Shown: positions 1 through 7,059 of the stretch, in pieces
Layout: each line of letters begins with the position of its first letter
Position numbering within the stretch: position 1 is the first letter of the stretch
Assembly (NCBI GenBank): GCA_965368765.1
Contig: CBDUOF010000242.1
Coordinates: forward strand, 1-8,369
Origin: Leptofilum sp965368765
Lineage (GTDB): Bacteria; Chloroflexota; Anaerolineae; Promineifilales; Promineifilaceae
Reading direction: 5' to 3'
DNA: 8,369 nt
The notes under the pieces: model-generated
What the model saw: the letters and a program-made list of their open reading frames with translations, nothing else
Databases searched by the model: none
What the model was told of the DNA's origin: nothing
Program-made: the position numbers and the translations under genes

Positions 1-1782
1 GCTGGCAGCATGTGGCTGTTTGGGGAAACGCTTTTTGCGCTGCGGTTGGTGAATGTGCTGTTTAGCGTGGCGACAATTGGCCTGACCTATTTATGGGTGC
101 GCCGTCGTTTTGGCATGACGGAGGCTCTGGTTACGGCCGTTCTTCTCTCTATATCGTTTTGGCCATTGGCTTCTGCACGGGAGGCATTGCGGGCGGGGAT
201 GTTGCCGTTTTTTATGGGAACGGCCGTTTGGTTCTTTTGGTCGCTGCTGGATCAGGCCGAATCCGCCACTTTATCTCGTCGTCGCTGGGTGCTGGCGGGT
301 GCGTTTGGCCTTTGCGTGGCGGTCAGCCTGCATATCTATCTGGCGGCGCGGGTGGCCTGGCTTCTCTTTCCCCTTTTTCTGGCGTTTCTGGCCTGGCAAC
401 AGCGAAACAGATTCCGACAGAGCTGGTTGCCTGTGGTTGCTGGGCTGCTGTTGGCCGGTGCTTTGGTCACGCCAATGTTTGTTTATTTGGCGCAAAATCC
501 ATCTGCGCTGACCCGCATTGGCATGTTAGATGGCCCACTGCAAGATTTACGCAGCGGCAATCTAGCACCCATCTGGCAAAATTTTAGTGCTGCCCTGCTG
601 GCCTTTGTCTGGCCCGGGTATGGCGATCAATTTTTGGCCTATAACATCCCCGGTCGGCCTGTGTTTGATAGCGTGTCGGCGCTTTTCTTTGTTGTTGGGA
701 TTTTGGTTTGTTTGTGGCGTTGGCAACGGCCGTCTTACACATTCATTTTGCTTTGGTTTGGCATCGGTATTTTGCCCTCGCTCATTACCGGTCCCACGGC
801 CAACACCACGCGCAACCTGGCAGCATTGGTTCCCGTCTTCATCTTGCCCGCTATCGGATTTGCCGCAATCGCACAGTGGCTGTATGCACAGCCGCGCATC
901 CCAAGATGGCTGCCCACTGCTGCTGCGGCCATCTGGCTGCTTTTTGCGGGCGGGTCGGCGAGCCGTGACTATTTTGTTGCCTGGGCCCAATCGCCCGACG
1001 TGCGTGGCGCCTATCAGCGGAACCTCATCGAAACATTGGCTTATCTGGAAGAAGCAAACCCCGACGCGCCCGTGGTGCTGTCTACCGTTTACCCAGGTCC
1101 GGCGCACGATCCCTCTATCAATTTAGTGGTAACCGGTGAAGCAGAGCGCAAGCGCTGGGTTGATGCTCGCTTGGCCCTGATTGCTCCGGCCGGGCAAAGC
1201 AGCCAGGTGATGATTCCTGCTTCCACGCCCCCGCATCCTTTGTTTGCTGGCTGGCTGCAAAGTCGGGAAACAATCTCACTTCGGGCGACTGATTTAGACC
1301 CAAGCTTTACCGATTACTGGCTGGACGCCAGCCAACTGCAAGCCTGGACGAATCAAACGGCCGTTGCCAACTTCAACAATGCCCTCACCTTGCACCATGC
1401 GGAATGGCTGAAAACGGCCGTATCCCCCGGACAAACGGCCGAACTGCTGCTGGTCTGGCGAATTACGGACCCTGAACGGGTTGGTCCCATCGTGCCCCCT
1501 GCCTTCACCACCGATGTGGTCATCTTCACCCAGCTGCTGGATGAGGCTGGCGTCCCCTTTGCACAGCGCGATTCACTGGAAGCCCCCTCCTGGGATTGGC
1601 AGGCCGGGGATTTGGTTGCCCAAATTCACCCGATTCCAATTCCATTGCAGGTCACTTCAGGCCGTTATGGCGCCATTGTGGGCATTTACGACCGAATTTC
1701 CGGCGATCGGTTGCCGGTTTTGGCTGATGATGTAGTCAGTGGGGATTTTACGGCCGTTCCTCCGTTGATGATTAGCGACTAA
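1..1782 (+). CDS. Family-39-type membrane glycosyltransferase, 5' end missing
   Basis: A polytopic inner-membrane protein, probably transferring a sugar from a polyprenyl-phosphate carrier. The reading frame is open to the left edge, and the first visible residues (WLFGETLFALRLVNVLFS) match the segment after the first periplasmic loop of ArnT/PMT-like enzymes. The true start, and the acidic catalytic motif of that loop, therefore lie outside the window; the Met at 10 is internal. Counting from that Met, about ten hydrophobic helices are visible (about 8-28, 35-53, 63-80, 92-114, 116-130, 138-160, 218-236, 242-260, 265-290, 300-318). A soluble tail of about 260 residues follows, with FTQLLDEAGVPFAQRDS and RYGAIVGIYDRISGDRLPVL, a beta-rich extracytoplasmic module that I recall from many Chloroflexota family-39 proteins. 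The substrate cannot be told. Six ACGGCCGT palindromes lie in this gene. Confidence 0.8.
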   Translation, partial: AGSMWLFGETLFALRLVNVLFSVATIGLTYLWVRRRFGMTEALVTAVLLSISFWPLASAREALRAGMLPFFMGTAVWFFWSLLDQAESATLSRRRWVLAGAFGLCVAVSLHIYLAARVAWLLFPLFLAFLAWQQRNRFRQSWLPVVAGLLLAGALVTPMFVYLAQNPSALTRIGMLDGPLQDLRSGNLAPIWQNFSAALLAFVWPGYGDQFLAYNIPGRPVFDSVSALFFVVGILVCLWRWQRPSYTFILLWFGIGILPSLITGPTANTTRNLAALVPVFILPAIGFAAIAQWLYAQPRIPRWLPTAAAAIWLLFAGGSASRDYFVAWAQSPDVRGAYQRNLIETLAYLEEANPDAPVVLSTVYPGPAHDPSINLVVTGEAERKRWVDARLALIAPAGQSSQVMIPASTPPHPLFAGWLQSRETISLRATDLDPSFTDYWLDASQLQAWTNQTAVANFNNALTLHHAEWLKTAVSPGQTAELLLVWRITDPERVGPIVPPAFTTDVVIFTQLLDEAGVPFAQRDSLEAPSWDWQAGDLVAQIHPIPIPLQVTSGRYGAIVGIYDRISGDRLPVLADDVVSGDFTAVPPLMISD

Positions 1783-1786
1783 ATCT

Positions 1787-1822
1787 GCCCAGCCCAAGAG
1801 AGTGCTTACTGAATGGCTGGGC
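1787..1822. repeat. Inverted repeat between convergent genes
   Basis: GCCCAGCC (1787-1794) is exactly complementary to GGCTGGGC (1815-1822), with a 20-nt loop. It starts 4 bp after the glycosyltransferase stop codon. No T-run follows on either strand, so it is not a terminator by itself. It may act with the hairpin just downstream to insulate the convergent genes. Confidence 0.45.
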
Positions 1823-1830
1823 GGTCGACC

Positions 1831-1850
1831 GAAGCGCCGCCGGCGCTTTT
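1831..1850 (+). terminator. Intrinsic terminator of the glycosyltransferase gene
   Basis: AAGCGCC (1832-1838) pairs perfectly with GGCGCTT (1842-1848) around a 3-nt loop, and the 3' side runs into TTTT (1847-1850). It lies 49 bp past the stop codon and 8 bp before the convergent malQ stop. On the minus strand no T-run follows, so it should work mainly for the plus-strand gene. The T-run is short, so strength is uncertain. Confidence 0.6.
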
Positions 1851-1858
1851 GGCTCCAG

Positions 1859-3382
1859 CTAGTCGGAATCTGTAGATGGCGGGGGGACACGGCCGTATAA
1901 CTCCGTTATATCCCGCAAACGATTGGCAATGTCTTGGGTGAGCATGTGGGGCAGGTAGCGCCAGCGCCAGTAGCCGCCCACTTTGCCGGGGAAGTTCATC
2001 CGGGCTTCGTTGCCCAGGCCAATTAAATCTTGCAGCATGGCAACGGCCGTATTCGACACCGACGCATAAGCCAGCCGGGTCATGTCCCAGGAGATATTTT
2101 GCCCACTAATCTGCATGTAGCGGCGAATGTGATCCCGCTCGGCATCGCTGGCATTTTTGTACCAGCCCAGCACCGTTTCGTTGTCGTGAGTGCCGGTGTA
2201 GACGACGGAATTTTTGTCGAAGGTGTGGGGCAGGAAGGCGCTGTTTTGCTCGCCGCCAAAGGCGAACTGCAAGATTTTCATGCCAGGGAAGTCAAATTCT
2301 TCACGCAACGCCACAACTTCTGGGGTAATAACGCCCAAATCTTCAGCGATGAGGGGGAGTTCGCCTAGCTGGTCGCGCATGGCCTGGAAGAATTTTGCCC
2401 CTGGCCCCGGAACCCATTGGCCCACAACGGCCGTTGGCTCAGAAGCGGGAATTTCCCAATACGCATCAAACCCACGAAAATGATCAATCCGCACGATGTC
2501 GGCCTGGGTAAAGCACATTTGTAGCCGGGTTGCCCACCAGGCGTAGCCATTGTCGGCCATGCGATCCCAGCGGTAGAGCGGATTGCCCCAGCGCTGACCT
2601 GTGGCGCTAAAGTAGTCGGGCGGGACGCCAGCAATAACGGTCGGTGCGCCGGTTTCATCCAAATAAAATAGCTCAGGGTTGGCCCACACGTCGGCACTGT
2701 CGAAGGCGACAAAGATGGGGATGTCGCCAATGATTTGGATGCCGCGCTCGTTGGCATATGCCTTCAGACTGAGCCACTGCTGGAAGAAGAGGAATTGCAG
2801 GAACTTATGCCGGTCGATTTCATGGGATAACGTTTCTGACCAGCCGGCCATGGCTTCGGGCTCACGCAGGGCAATGTCGCGCGGCCAGGTGTTCCACACG
2901 CCGCCTTCGTGTTCTACGTGATGGTTTTTGAGCGCCATGAAGAGAGCGAAGTCATCGAGCCAAGTGCCGTTGTTGCGGCAAAATTGTTGATAGGCAGCTT
3001 GCTGCGGGTCGGTTCCGTCGGTTAGAAAATGTTCGTGTGCCTGCTGCAAGAGCAGATTTTTATAGTTAATAACGGGGCCAAAATCGACTTCGTGTTGGGG
3101 GAAAGCGGGCAAGGTGTGAACGGCCGTTTCTGGCAAATACCCTTCACGCACCAATCTGTCTGGGCTAATTAGCAGCGGGTTCCCGGCAAAAGCAGAAAAG
3201 CTCTGGTACGGCGAATCGCCATACCCCGTGGGGCCGAGCGGCAAAATCTGCCACAGCGATTGCTTGCTGGCAACCAAAAAGTCGACAAATTGATAGGCGG
3301 CGTCGCCAAAATCACCAATGCCGTATCGACCAGGAAAAGAGGTAGGGTGAAGTAAAATGCCTGCAGCACGTTCAAAGCGCAT
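1859..3382 (-). CDS. malQ: 4-alpha-glucanotransferase (amylomaltase, GH77)
   Basis: A cytoplasmic enzyme that moves 4-alpha-glucan chains between maltodextrins, here most likely acting on products of glycogen turnover. It has 507 residues, the usual size for the short bacterial form. GH77 signatures are all present: the N-terminal GILLHPTSFPGRYGIGDFG, the loop YFSATGQRWGNPLYRW (about 258-272), VRIDHFRGF with the expected nucleophile Asp300, AEDLG with acid/base Glu347, and GTHDNETVLGW with Asp400. These correspond to Asp293, Glu340 and Asp395 of the Thermus enzyme as I recall it. The frame is open 23 codons further upstream (to 3451), but I chose Met at 3382 because it is preceded by AGAAAGG and begins the conserved MRFERAAGILLHP. 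It lies 85 bp downstream of glgA on the same strand, probably in one operon. Four ACGGCCGT palindromes occur here. Confidence 0.95.
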   Translation of the reverse strand: MRFERAAGILLHPTSFPGRYGIGDFGDAAYQFVDFLVASKQSLWQILPLGPTGYGDSPYQSFSAFAGNPLLISPDRLVREGYLPETAVHTLPAFPQHEVDFGPVINYKNLLLQQAHEHFLTDGTDPQQAAYQQFCRNNGTWLDDFALFMALKNHHVEHEGGVWNTWPRDIALREPEAMAGWSETLSHEIDRHKFLQFLFFQQWLSLKAYANERGIQIIGDIPIFVAFDSADVWANPELFYLDETGAPTVIAGVPPDYFSATGQRWGNPLYRWDRMADNGYAWWATRLQMCFTQADIVRIDHFRGFDAYWEIPASEPTAVVGQWVPGPGAKFFQAMRDQLGELPLIAEDLGVITPEVVALREEFDFPGMKILQFAFGGEQNSAFLPHTFDKNSVVYTGTHDNETVLGWYKNASDAERDHIRRYMQISGQNISWDMTRLAYASVSNTAVAMLQDLIGLGNEARMNFPGKVGGYWRWRYLPHMLTQDIANRLRDITELYGRVPPPSTDSD

Positions 3383-3392
3383 AATTAAAGAA

Positions 3393-3399
3393 CCTTTCT
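3393..3399 (-). promoter_or_regulatory. Ribosome binding site fixing the malQ start
   Basis: AGAAAGG on the minus strand, 10 nt before the ATG at 3382. It closely resembles the glgA site (ATAAAGG). It lies inside the longer open frame and so supports the shorter malQ start. Confidence 0.6.
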
Positions 3400-3425
3400 G
3401 AATTTGGTATGTTTTTGGGAAATGT

Positions 3426-3469
3426 AATTGAGTAATTTTGTAAGTGTCCAATTACTCAATTGCTCAATT
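3426..3469. repeat. AT-rich inverted repeat with tandem units between glgA and malQ
   Basis: AATTGAGTAATT (3426-3437) and AATTACTCAATT (3450-3461) are perfect 12-bp complements around a 12-nt loop. The right arm continues into a second copy of CTCAATT (3455-3461 and 3463-3469, period 8), which reaches the glgA stop codon (3468-3470). In the glgA-malQ transcript it would form a hairpin just after the glgA stop, with no T-run behind it. It could be a processing or stability element, an attenuator or a protein site, or it may simply be a dispersed repeat. Confidence 0.7.
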
Positions 3470-4913
3470 ACCCAGTAATGGTGCGGGCAATTGCCCAATC
3501 ATATAGCTGTTCATAGCCAGTTGCCGATCGCTGCCAGGAGAAATCGGCCGTCATGCCATTTTTCTGGATGGTTTGCCAGCGCGGCTGGTCTACGTTGTAA
3601 ACATAGATGGCGCGTTGCAAGGCGTGCCAAAAGGCGTTGGCGTTGTAATCCTGGAAAGAAAAGCCGGTTTCTCCGTCCATGACCGTGTCGGCCAGCCCCC
3701 CCGTGGCGCGAACCACAGGCACGCTGCCGTAGCGCATAGCGATGAGCTGCCCCAGGCCGCACGGCTCAAACAGGGAAGGCATGATAAACATATCGCTGCC
3801 TGCATAAATGAGCGGCGCAAAATTCGCATCGTAGCTTAAATAGGCGGTCATTTTATCGGGATGGTAGCTGGCAAGTTGGGCAAACATCGCTTCATAGGCC
3901 GGGTCGCCTGTGCCCAACACGATAAATTGCGCCTCGCCTGAAAGGCCGTTCATGAGCAAGTGGATGGCGTGCCCGGTGATGTCTAGCCCCTTTTGAAAAT
4001 CAAGGCGAGAAACCATGGCAACCAGGGGAATGTTGTCGCGCAGGGGCAGGTTGGCGCGGGCCTGCAGGGCGCGACGATTGTGCAATCTGTTTTCTAAATG
4101 ATCCGTGCTGAAATAGCTGGCTAAACGGCCGTCTGCCGCCGGATCCCATTCATCATAATCCAGCCCATTTAAAATGCCGTGAACATCGTAGTGGCGATGG
4201 CGCAGTAGGCTGTCTAACCCGGCACCGCCAGAAGGGGTCATGATTTCACGAGCGTAGGTTGGGCTTACCGTGTTGATCATTGTCGCATGGTAAATGCCCC
4301 GCGCCATGAAGTTCACTTCATCGTACCCTTCTTCTGTCAGGGAGTGGGTTTGCAGGCCCAAATAATCAAAAATTTGCCAGTTGGTTTTGCCCTGGTGCGC
4401 CAAATTATGAATGGTGAAAACGGTAGCAATGCCCTGGAACTGCTTGTGGGTCTGCCCGGCCGTAGCGAGCCAGGTTATGGCCGGTGCGGTATGCCAATCA
4501 TGCGCATGAACAATGTCTGGCTTCCAATCGAGGGCAACCGTTAATTCCAGGGCAGCACGACTAAAAAAGGCGAAGCGATAGGCATCGTCGCCATAACCAT
4601 AAAGCGTGGCGCGGTTAAATAAACTGCCCTCGGCAATAAAGTAAACGGGAACGTTGCTGTTGGGCAAGCTGCCCTTAAAAATGCCTGCCGTTAAGTTGCC
4701 CGCCCCGGTTGGCACGGTCAGGCTGCCTGGCATCGGTTCCACACCAGGATACCCTGCTTCAATTTTACGATATGCGGGCATCACGACCCGCACATCATGC
4801 CCCAGCGCATGCAATGCCTTGGGCAAAGAGCCGCCCACATCGCCCAAGCCGCCAGTTTTGGCAAAGGGCGCAACTTCGGCGCTCAGAAAAAGTATTTTTA
4901 ACTTTGTAGCCAT
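3468..4913 (-). CDS. glgA: Glycogen synthase (ADP-glucose, GT5)
   Basis: Adds glucose from ADP-glucose to the non-reducing end of a growing alpha-1,4-glucan in the cytoplasm. It has 481 residues, normal for bacterial GlgA, with a GT-B double Rossmann fold. The N-terminal starch-synthase domain opens with the hallmark KTGGLGDV (Lys19-Val26) and includes HAHDWHT (His136-Thr142). The C-terminal GT domain has VSRLDFQKGLD, PSLFEPCGLGQL with the conserved Glu383, and the second glycine motif ATGGLADTV. The frame is open to 5288, but Met4913 is the start: it has ATAAAGG 8 nt upstream and begins MATKLKILFLSAEVAPFAKTGG, and the upstream extension overlaps the divergent gene. It is probably co-transcribed with malQ. 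glgC, glgB and glgP are not in the window. One ACGGCCGT lies here (4125-4132). Confidence 0.96.
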   Translation of the reverse strand: MATKLKILFLSAEVAPFAKTGGLGDVGGSLPKALHALGHDVRVVMPAYRKIEAGYPGVEPMPGSLTVPTGAGNLTAGIFKGSLPNSNVPVYFIAEGSLFNRATLYGYGDDAYRFAFFSRAALELTVALDWKPDIVHAHDWHTAPAITWLATAGQTHKQFQGIATVFTIHNLAHQGKTNWQIFDYLGLQTHSLTEEGYDEVNFMARGIYHATMINTVSPTYAREIMTPSGGAGLDSLLRHRHYDVHGILNGLDYDEWDPAADGRLASYFSTDHLENRLHNRRALQARANLPLRDNIPLVAMVSRLDFQKGLDITGHAIHLLMNGLSGEAQFIVLGTGDPAYEAMFAQLASYHPDKMTAYLSYDANFAPLIYAGSDMFIMPSLFEPCGLGQLIAMRYGSVPVVRATGGLADTVMDGETGFSFQDYNANAFWHALQRAIYVYNVDQPRWQTIQKNGMTADFSWQRSATGYEQLYDWAIARTITG

Positions 4914-4921
4914 CAAAACAA

Positions 4922-4928
4922 CCTTTAT
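4922..4928 (-). promoter_or_regulatory. Ribosome binding site fixing the glgA start
   Basis: ATAAAGG on the minus strand, 8 nt before the ATG at 4913. It argues against the 125-codon longer open frame as the real protein. Confidence 0.6.
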
Positions 4929-4981
4929 CGTGCTTAGAGACCTGAAGGCGTAAATGGGGCTTGGGTTGCCCAGCACCTGTC

Positions 4982-4998
4982 GGTTCTGAATTAGAACC
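4982..4998. promoter_or_regulatory. Dyad in the glgA/LysM divergent region (possible operator)
   Basis: GGTTCT (4982-4987) and AGAACC (4993-4998) form a perfect inverted repeat with a 5-nt centre. It sits next to a weak minus-strand promoter candidate: TTGAAC at 5029-5024 and AATAAT at 5004-4999, spacing 19, which is poor. Its place between the candidate -10 and the glgA start would suit a repressor site for glgA-malQ. Function is inferred from symmetry and position only. Confidence 0.3.
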
Positions 4999-5042
4999 AT
5001 TATTTTCCCTGTTTTTGGACTTTGTTCAACTGGTTGGTGATT

Positions 5043-5071
5043 TTGGTGTGGATTCTCCAGTGATGTACAAT
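5043..5071 (+). promoter_or_regulatory. Candidate sigma-70-type promoter of the LysM/LTD operon
   Basis: TTGGTG (5043-5048) and TACAAT (5066-5071) are separated by 17 bp. The -10 is good and the -35 only half matches. The leader would be about 17 nt, ending in AGGAG (5084-5088) 6 nt before the ATG at 5095. Confidence 0.45.
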
Positions 5072-5094
5072 AACAACAATATGAGGAGAGTTGC

Positions 5095-5856
5095 ATGTCC
5101 GCTCGAAAAATGATTCCCTTTTTGCTATTGAATATTGTGGTTTCTACGGTGGTTGTTCTAGCCATTTTATATTGGTGGGACAATCGGGAAGGTGGTGCAG
5201 AAACGGCCGTTTCCATTCCTACCACCATCACCCCGGCCTTTTTGCAGAACACGGCCGTTCCCCAGTCTGATGTCGCCGCTACCGACACGCCGGAGCCAGA
5301 CGATGGGCCACCGATTCATATTGTGCAGGCGGGCGACACGTTGGGCACCATCAGCCAGCTGTATGATGTGTCAATCGAAGACATCATGGCCGAAAATGAC
5401 ATGACAAATCCCAATATCATTTCCGTCGGTCAGCAGCTCATTATTCCGGTTGGTGGACTTTCGACAGCGGTGCCGCCGCCAACGGCCGTTCCAGAAGAAG
5501 CGGTCCTGCCGACCCCCATCGCTACAGAACCCGTCGGCAGCGGAGAAGCAGATGTGGTGATAACGGCCGTAATCGGACCGGAACAACTTGCTGATGAAGC
5601 CGTCTTGCTGACAAACAGCGGCACGGCTCCCATTGCGCTGCAAAACTGGAAGCTCGTGGACGAGGACGGCCATGAATATCAGTTTGCCCAGGTGACCCTT
5701 TTTGCTGGCTCTGACTTGCGTATCAACACAACGAACGGTACGAACAGTCCGACATCGCTTTACTGGGGCTTGGCTGAAGCCATTTGGACATCGGGTGAAA
5801 CCGTTACGCTGCAAGACGACACGGGCGCGACACGTATCACATATGAGGTACCCTAA
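5095..5856 (+). CDS. Membrane-anchored LysM and lamin-tail-domain protein
   Basis: A 253-residue envelope protein, probably held in the cytoplasmic membrane with its body outside. Residues 7-27 form one hydrophobic helix after a short basic N-terminus; no lipobox cysteine is seen, so it is likely an uncleaved anchor. A Thr/Pro-rich linker follows (about 36-72), then one LysM at about 74-118 (HIVQAGDTLGTISQLYDVS through GQQLIIP), expected to bind glycan such as peptidoglycan. After a second Pro/Thr linker comes a lamin-tail-like beta-sandwich (about 153-253: VLLTNSGTAPIALQNWKLVD...GHEYQF). The start is supported by AGGAG 6 nt upstream. Its stop codon overlaps the next ATG. Four ACGGCCGT palindromes fall in this gene, three of them in or beside the linkers. 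The domains are clear, the exact role is not. Confidence 0.8.
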   Translation: MSARKMIPFLLLNIVVSTVVVLAILYWWDNREGGAETAVSIPTTITPAFLQNTAVPQSDVAATDTPEPDDGPPIHIVQAGDTLGTISQLYDVSIEDIMAENDMTNPNIISVGQQLIIPVGGLSTAVPPPTAVPEEAVLPTPIATEPVGSGEADVVITAVIGPEQLADEAVLLTNSGTAPIALQNWKLVDEDGHEYQFAQVTLFAGSDLRINTTNGTNSPTSLYWGLAEAIWTSGETVTLQDDTGATRITYEVP

Positions 5857-6080
5857 TGCGCGGCTTAATTGATCGTAAAGGTGAGCAGTTTGCTTTTTTA
5901 CAGGGCGATAGATTGTTTACGCTGGATGGTGAACAAACGGGCTACTTACGAGGCGACTTTATCGAAGATCTAGCCGGTAGCCGCATTTGGCGGGTGGTTG
6001 GTGATGGGGTTTACACGATCGATGGCAGTGAAACCATTGGCTTTTTTGGCGATGCGCGAGACGGCCGTTACGATCTTTAG
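5856..6080 (+). CDS. Small four-repeat protein (4-fold beta-flower-like)
   Basis: A 74-residue soluble protein with no signal or membrane segment. Four similar units can be aligned around a turn ending in Gly: IDRKGEQFAFL (5-15), FTLDGEQTGYL (21-31), IEDLAGSRIWRV (36-47) and YTIDGSETIGFF (54-65). This pattern (aromatic/aliphatic, Asp, Gly, then a hydrophobic strand) resembles the small 4-fold beta-flower domain, as far as I recall that family. ATG 5856 overlaps the preceding stop as TAATG, and GAGG (5845-5848) lies 7 nt upstream, so it is translationally coupled to the LysM/LTD gene. It contains one ACGGCCGT read as Asp-Gly-Arg near its C-terminus. Function unknown; it may be a cytoplasmic partner of its neighbour. 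Confidence 0.75.
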   Translation: MRGLIDRKGEQFAFLQGDRLFTLDGEQTGYLRGDFIEDLAGSRIWRVVGDGVYTIDGSETIGFFGDARDGRYDL

Positions 6081-6098
6081 ACAAGAAAAACAGTTGAA

Positions 6099-6148
6099 CA
6101 CAGATTCCGCAGATTTTTCTTATTTCTCTGCTCTCCGTGCTCTCTGTG
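6099..6148. repeat. Dispersed-repeat-like spacer upstream of nfo
   Basis: This stretch has the look of an intergenic element I have seen in many bacteria, with CACAGATT-type units at one end and CTCTGTGGT at the other. Here CACAGA (6099-6104) and TCTGTG (6143-6148) are complementary, and a degenerate unit CCGCAGATT and a CT-rich middle lie between. It makes up about half of the 104-bp gap before nfo. No protein or clear promoter is visible in it. That it belongs to a family is from memory. Confidence 0.4.
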
Positions 6149-6184
6149 GTGAGCTATTTACACATAGTATAGGAGAACGAAATT

Positions 6185-7057
6185 ATGCGATTAGGGGCAC
6201 ATATGAGTGCGGCAGGCGGTTTGTTCAAAGCGTTTGCCCGAGGTGATGAAGCGGGTTGTGAGACAATGCTGGTGTTTACCAAAAGTAACCGGCAGTGGAA
6301 AGCCAAGCCGCTTACCGAAAAAGATATAGAAAAGTATCGGGAATCAGCTGCCGAATATAGTCATATTTATCCAGTGGCGGTTCATGCCAGCTACCTCATT
6401 AATATTGCCTCACCAGATGGGGCACTGTGGGAGAAATCATATCTGGCGCTGAAAGATGAAGTGGAACGGGCGGCTGCGTTTGATTTACCGCTGCTTACTT
6501 TTCATCCTGGCTCTTTTATGAAGGGTGGGGAGCAGCCTGGTATGGACAAGATTGCAGCCGGCCTCACACGATTGCTGGATGAAACGGCCGTATCCGCGCC
6601 CAACCTTACCGTCTGTGTAGAAACAATGGCGGGGCAAGGCACCAATATCGGCCGTAGCTTTGAGCAATTGGCCTACATCTTGTCTGAAGTTGGGTCAAAT
6701 GAGCGGCTTGGCGTTTGCTTCGATACCTGCCATGTCTTTGCCGCTGGTTACGACATCCGCACGCCAGAAACCTATGCTGAAACGATTACCGCCTTCGATA
6801 AAACGGTAGGAATAGACAAGATCAAATGTTTTCATCTTAACGATAGCAAACACGAACTTGGCTCCAACAAAGATCGGCATGAGCACATCGGCAAGGGATT
6901 TATTGGTGCCGCTGGGTTTGCCAACTTTGTCAATGACCCGCGCTGGGCCAATCATCCTGCCCACCTGGAGACGCCCAAAACGGAAGAGGATGACGCGGGC
7001 AACGAGATTGAGATGGATCCGGTAAATTTGGCCACGCTGCGTGATCTGATCAAGTAG
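6185..7057 (+). CDS. nfo: Endonuclease IV (AP endonuclease, deoxyribonuclease IV)
   Basis: Cuts DNA 5' of abasic sites and removes 3'-blocking groups in base excision repair. It has 290 residues, a standard length, and a TIM-barrel fold with three zinc ions. All nine expected metal ligands are visible: His67 (VHASY), His107 (HPGS), Glu146 (ETMAGQG), Asp180 and His183 (FDTCH), His217 (FHLNDSK), Asp230 and His232 (KDRHEH) and Glu262 (HLETPK). The N-terminus MRLGAHMSAAGG and GSNKDRHEHIGKGFIG are family signatures. The start is supported by AGGAGA (6171-6176) 8 nt upstream. The downstream M19 gene begins 2 bp after its stop, so they are probably co-transcribed. One ACGGCCGT lies at 6584-6591. Confidence 0.96.
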   Translation: MRLGAHMSAAGGLFKAFARGDEAGCETMLVFTKSNRQWKAKPLTEKDIEKYRESAAEYSHIYPVAVHASYLINIASPDGALWEKSYLALKDEVERAAAFDLPLLTFHPGSFMKGGEQPGMDKIAAGLTRLLDETAVSAPNLTVCVETMAGQGTNIGRSFEQLAYILSEVGSNERLGVCFDTCHVFAAGYDIRTPETYAETITAFDKTVGIDKIKCFHLNDSKHELGSNKDRHEHIGKGFIGAAGFANFVNDPRWANHPAHLETPKTEEDDAGNEIEMDPVNLATLRDLIK

Positions 7058-7059
7058 CG

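Noticed and set aside
10..12. ATG at 10 as the true glycosyltransferase start
   Set aside because: The frame is open to base 1, and the expected first membrane helix and acidic loop of the family are missing, so this Met is internal.
562..1107. A 181-codon minus-strand frame inside the glycosyltransferase gene
   Set aside because: Composition is Arg/Gln/Gly-rich shadow sequence opposite a clear membrane protein; no ribosome site or family motif.
3383..3451. A 23-codon N-terminal extension of malQ
   Set aside because: It runs through the AT-rich inverted repeat, has no good ribosome site, and the conserved GH77 N-terminus begins just after Met3382.
4914..5288. A 125-codon N-terminal extension of glgA in an open frame
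   Set aside because: The extension lacks any family similarity, overlaps the divergent LysM gene and its promoter, and a good ribosome site stands before the ATG at 4913.
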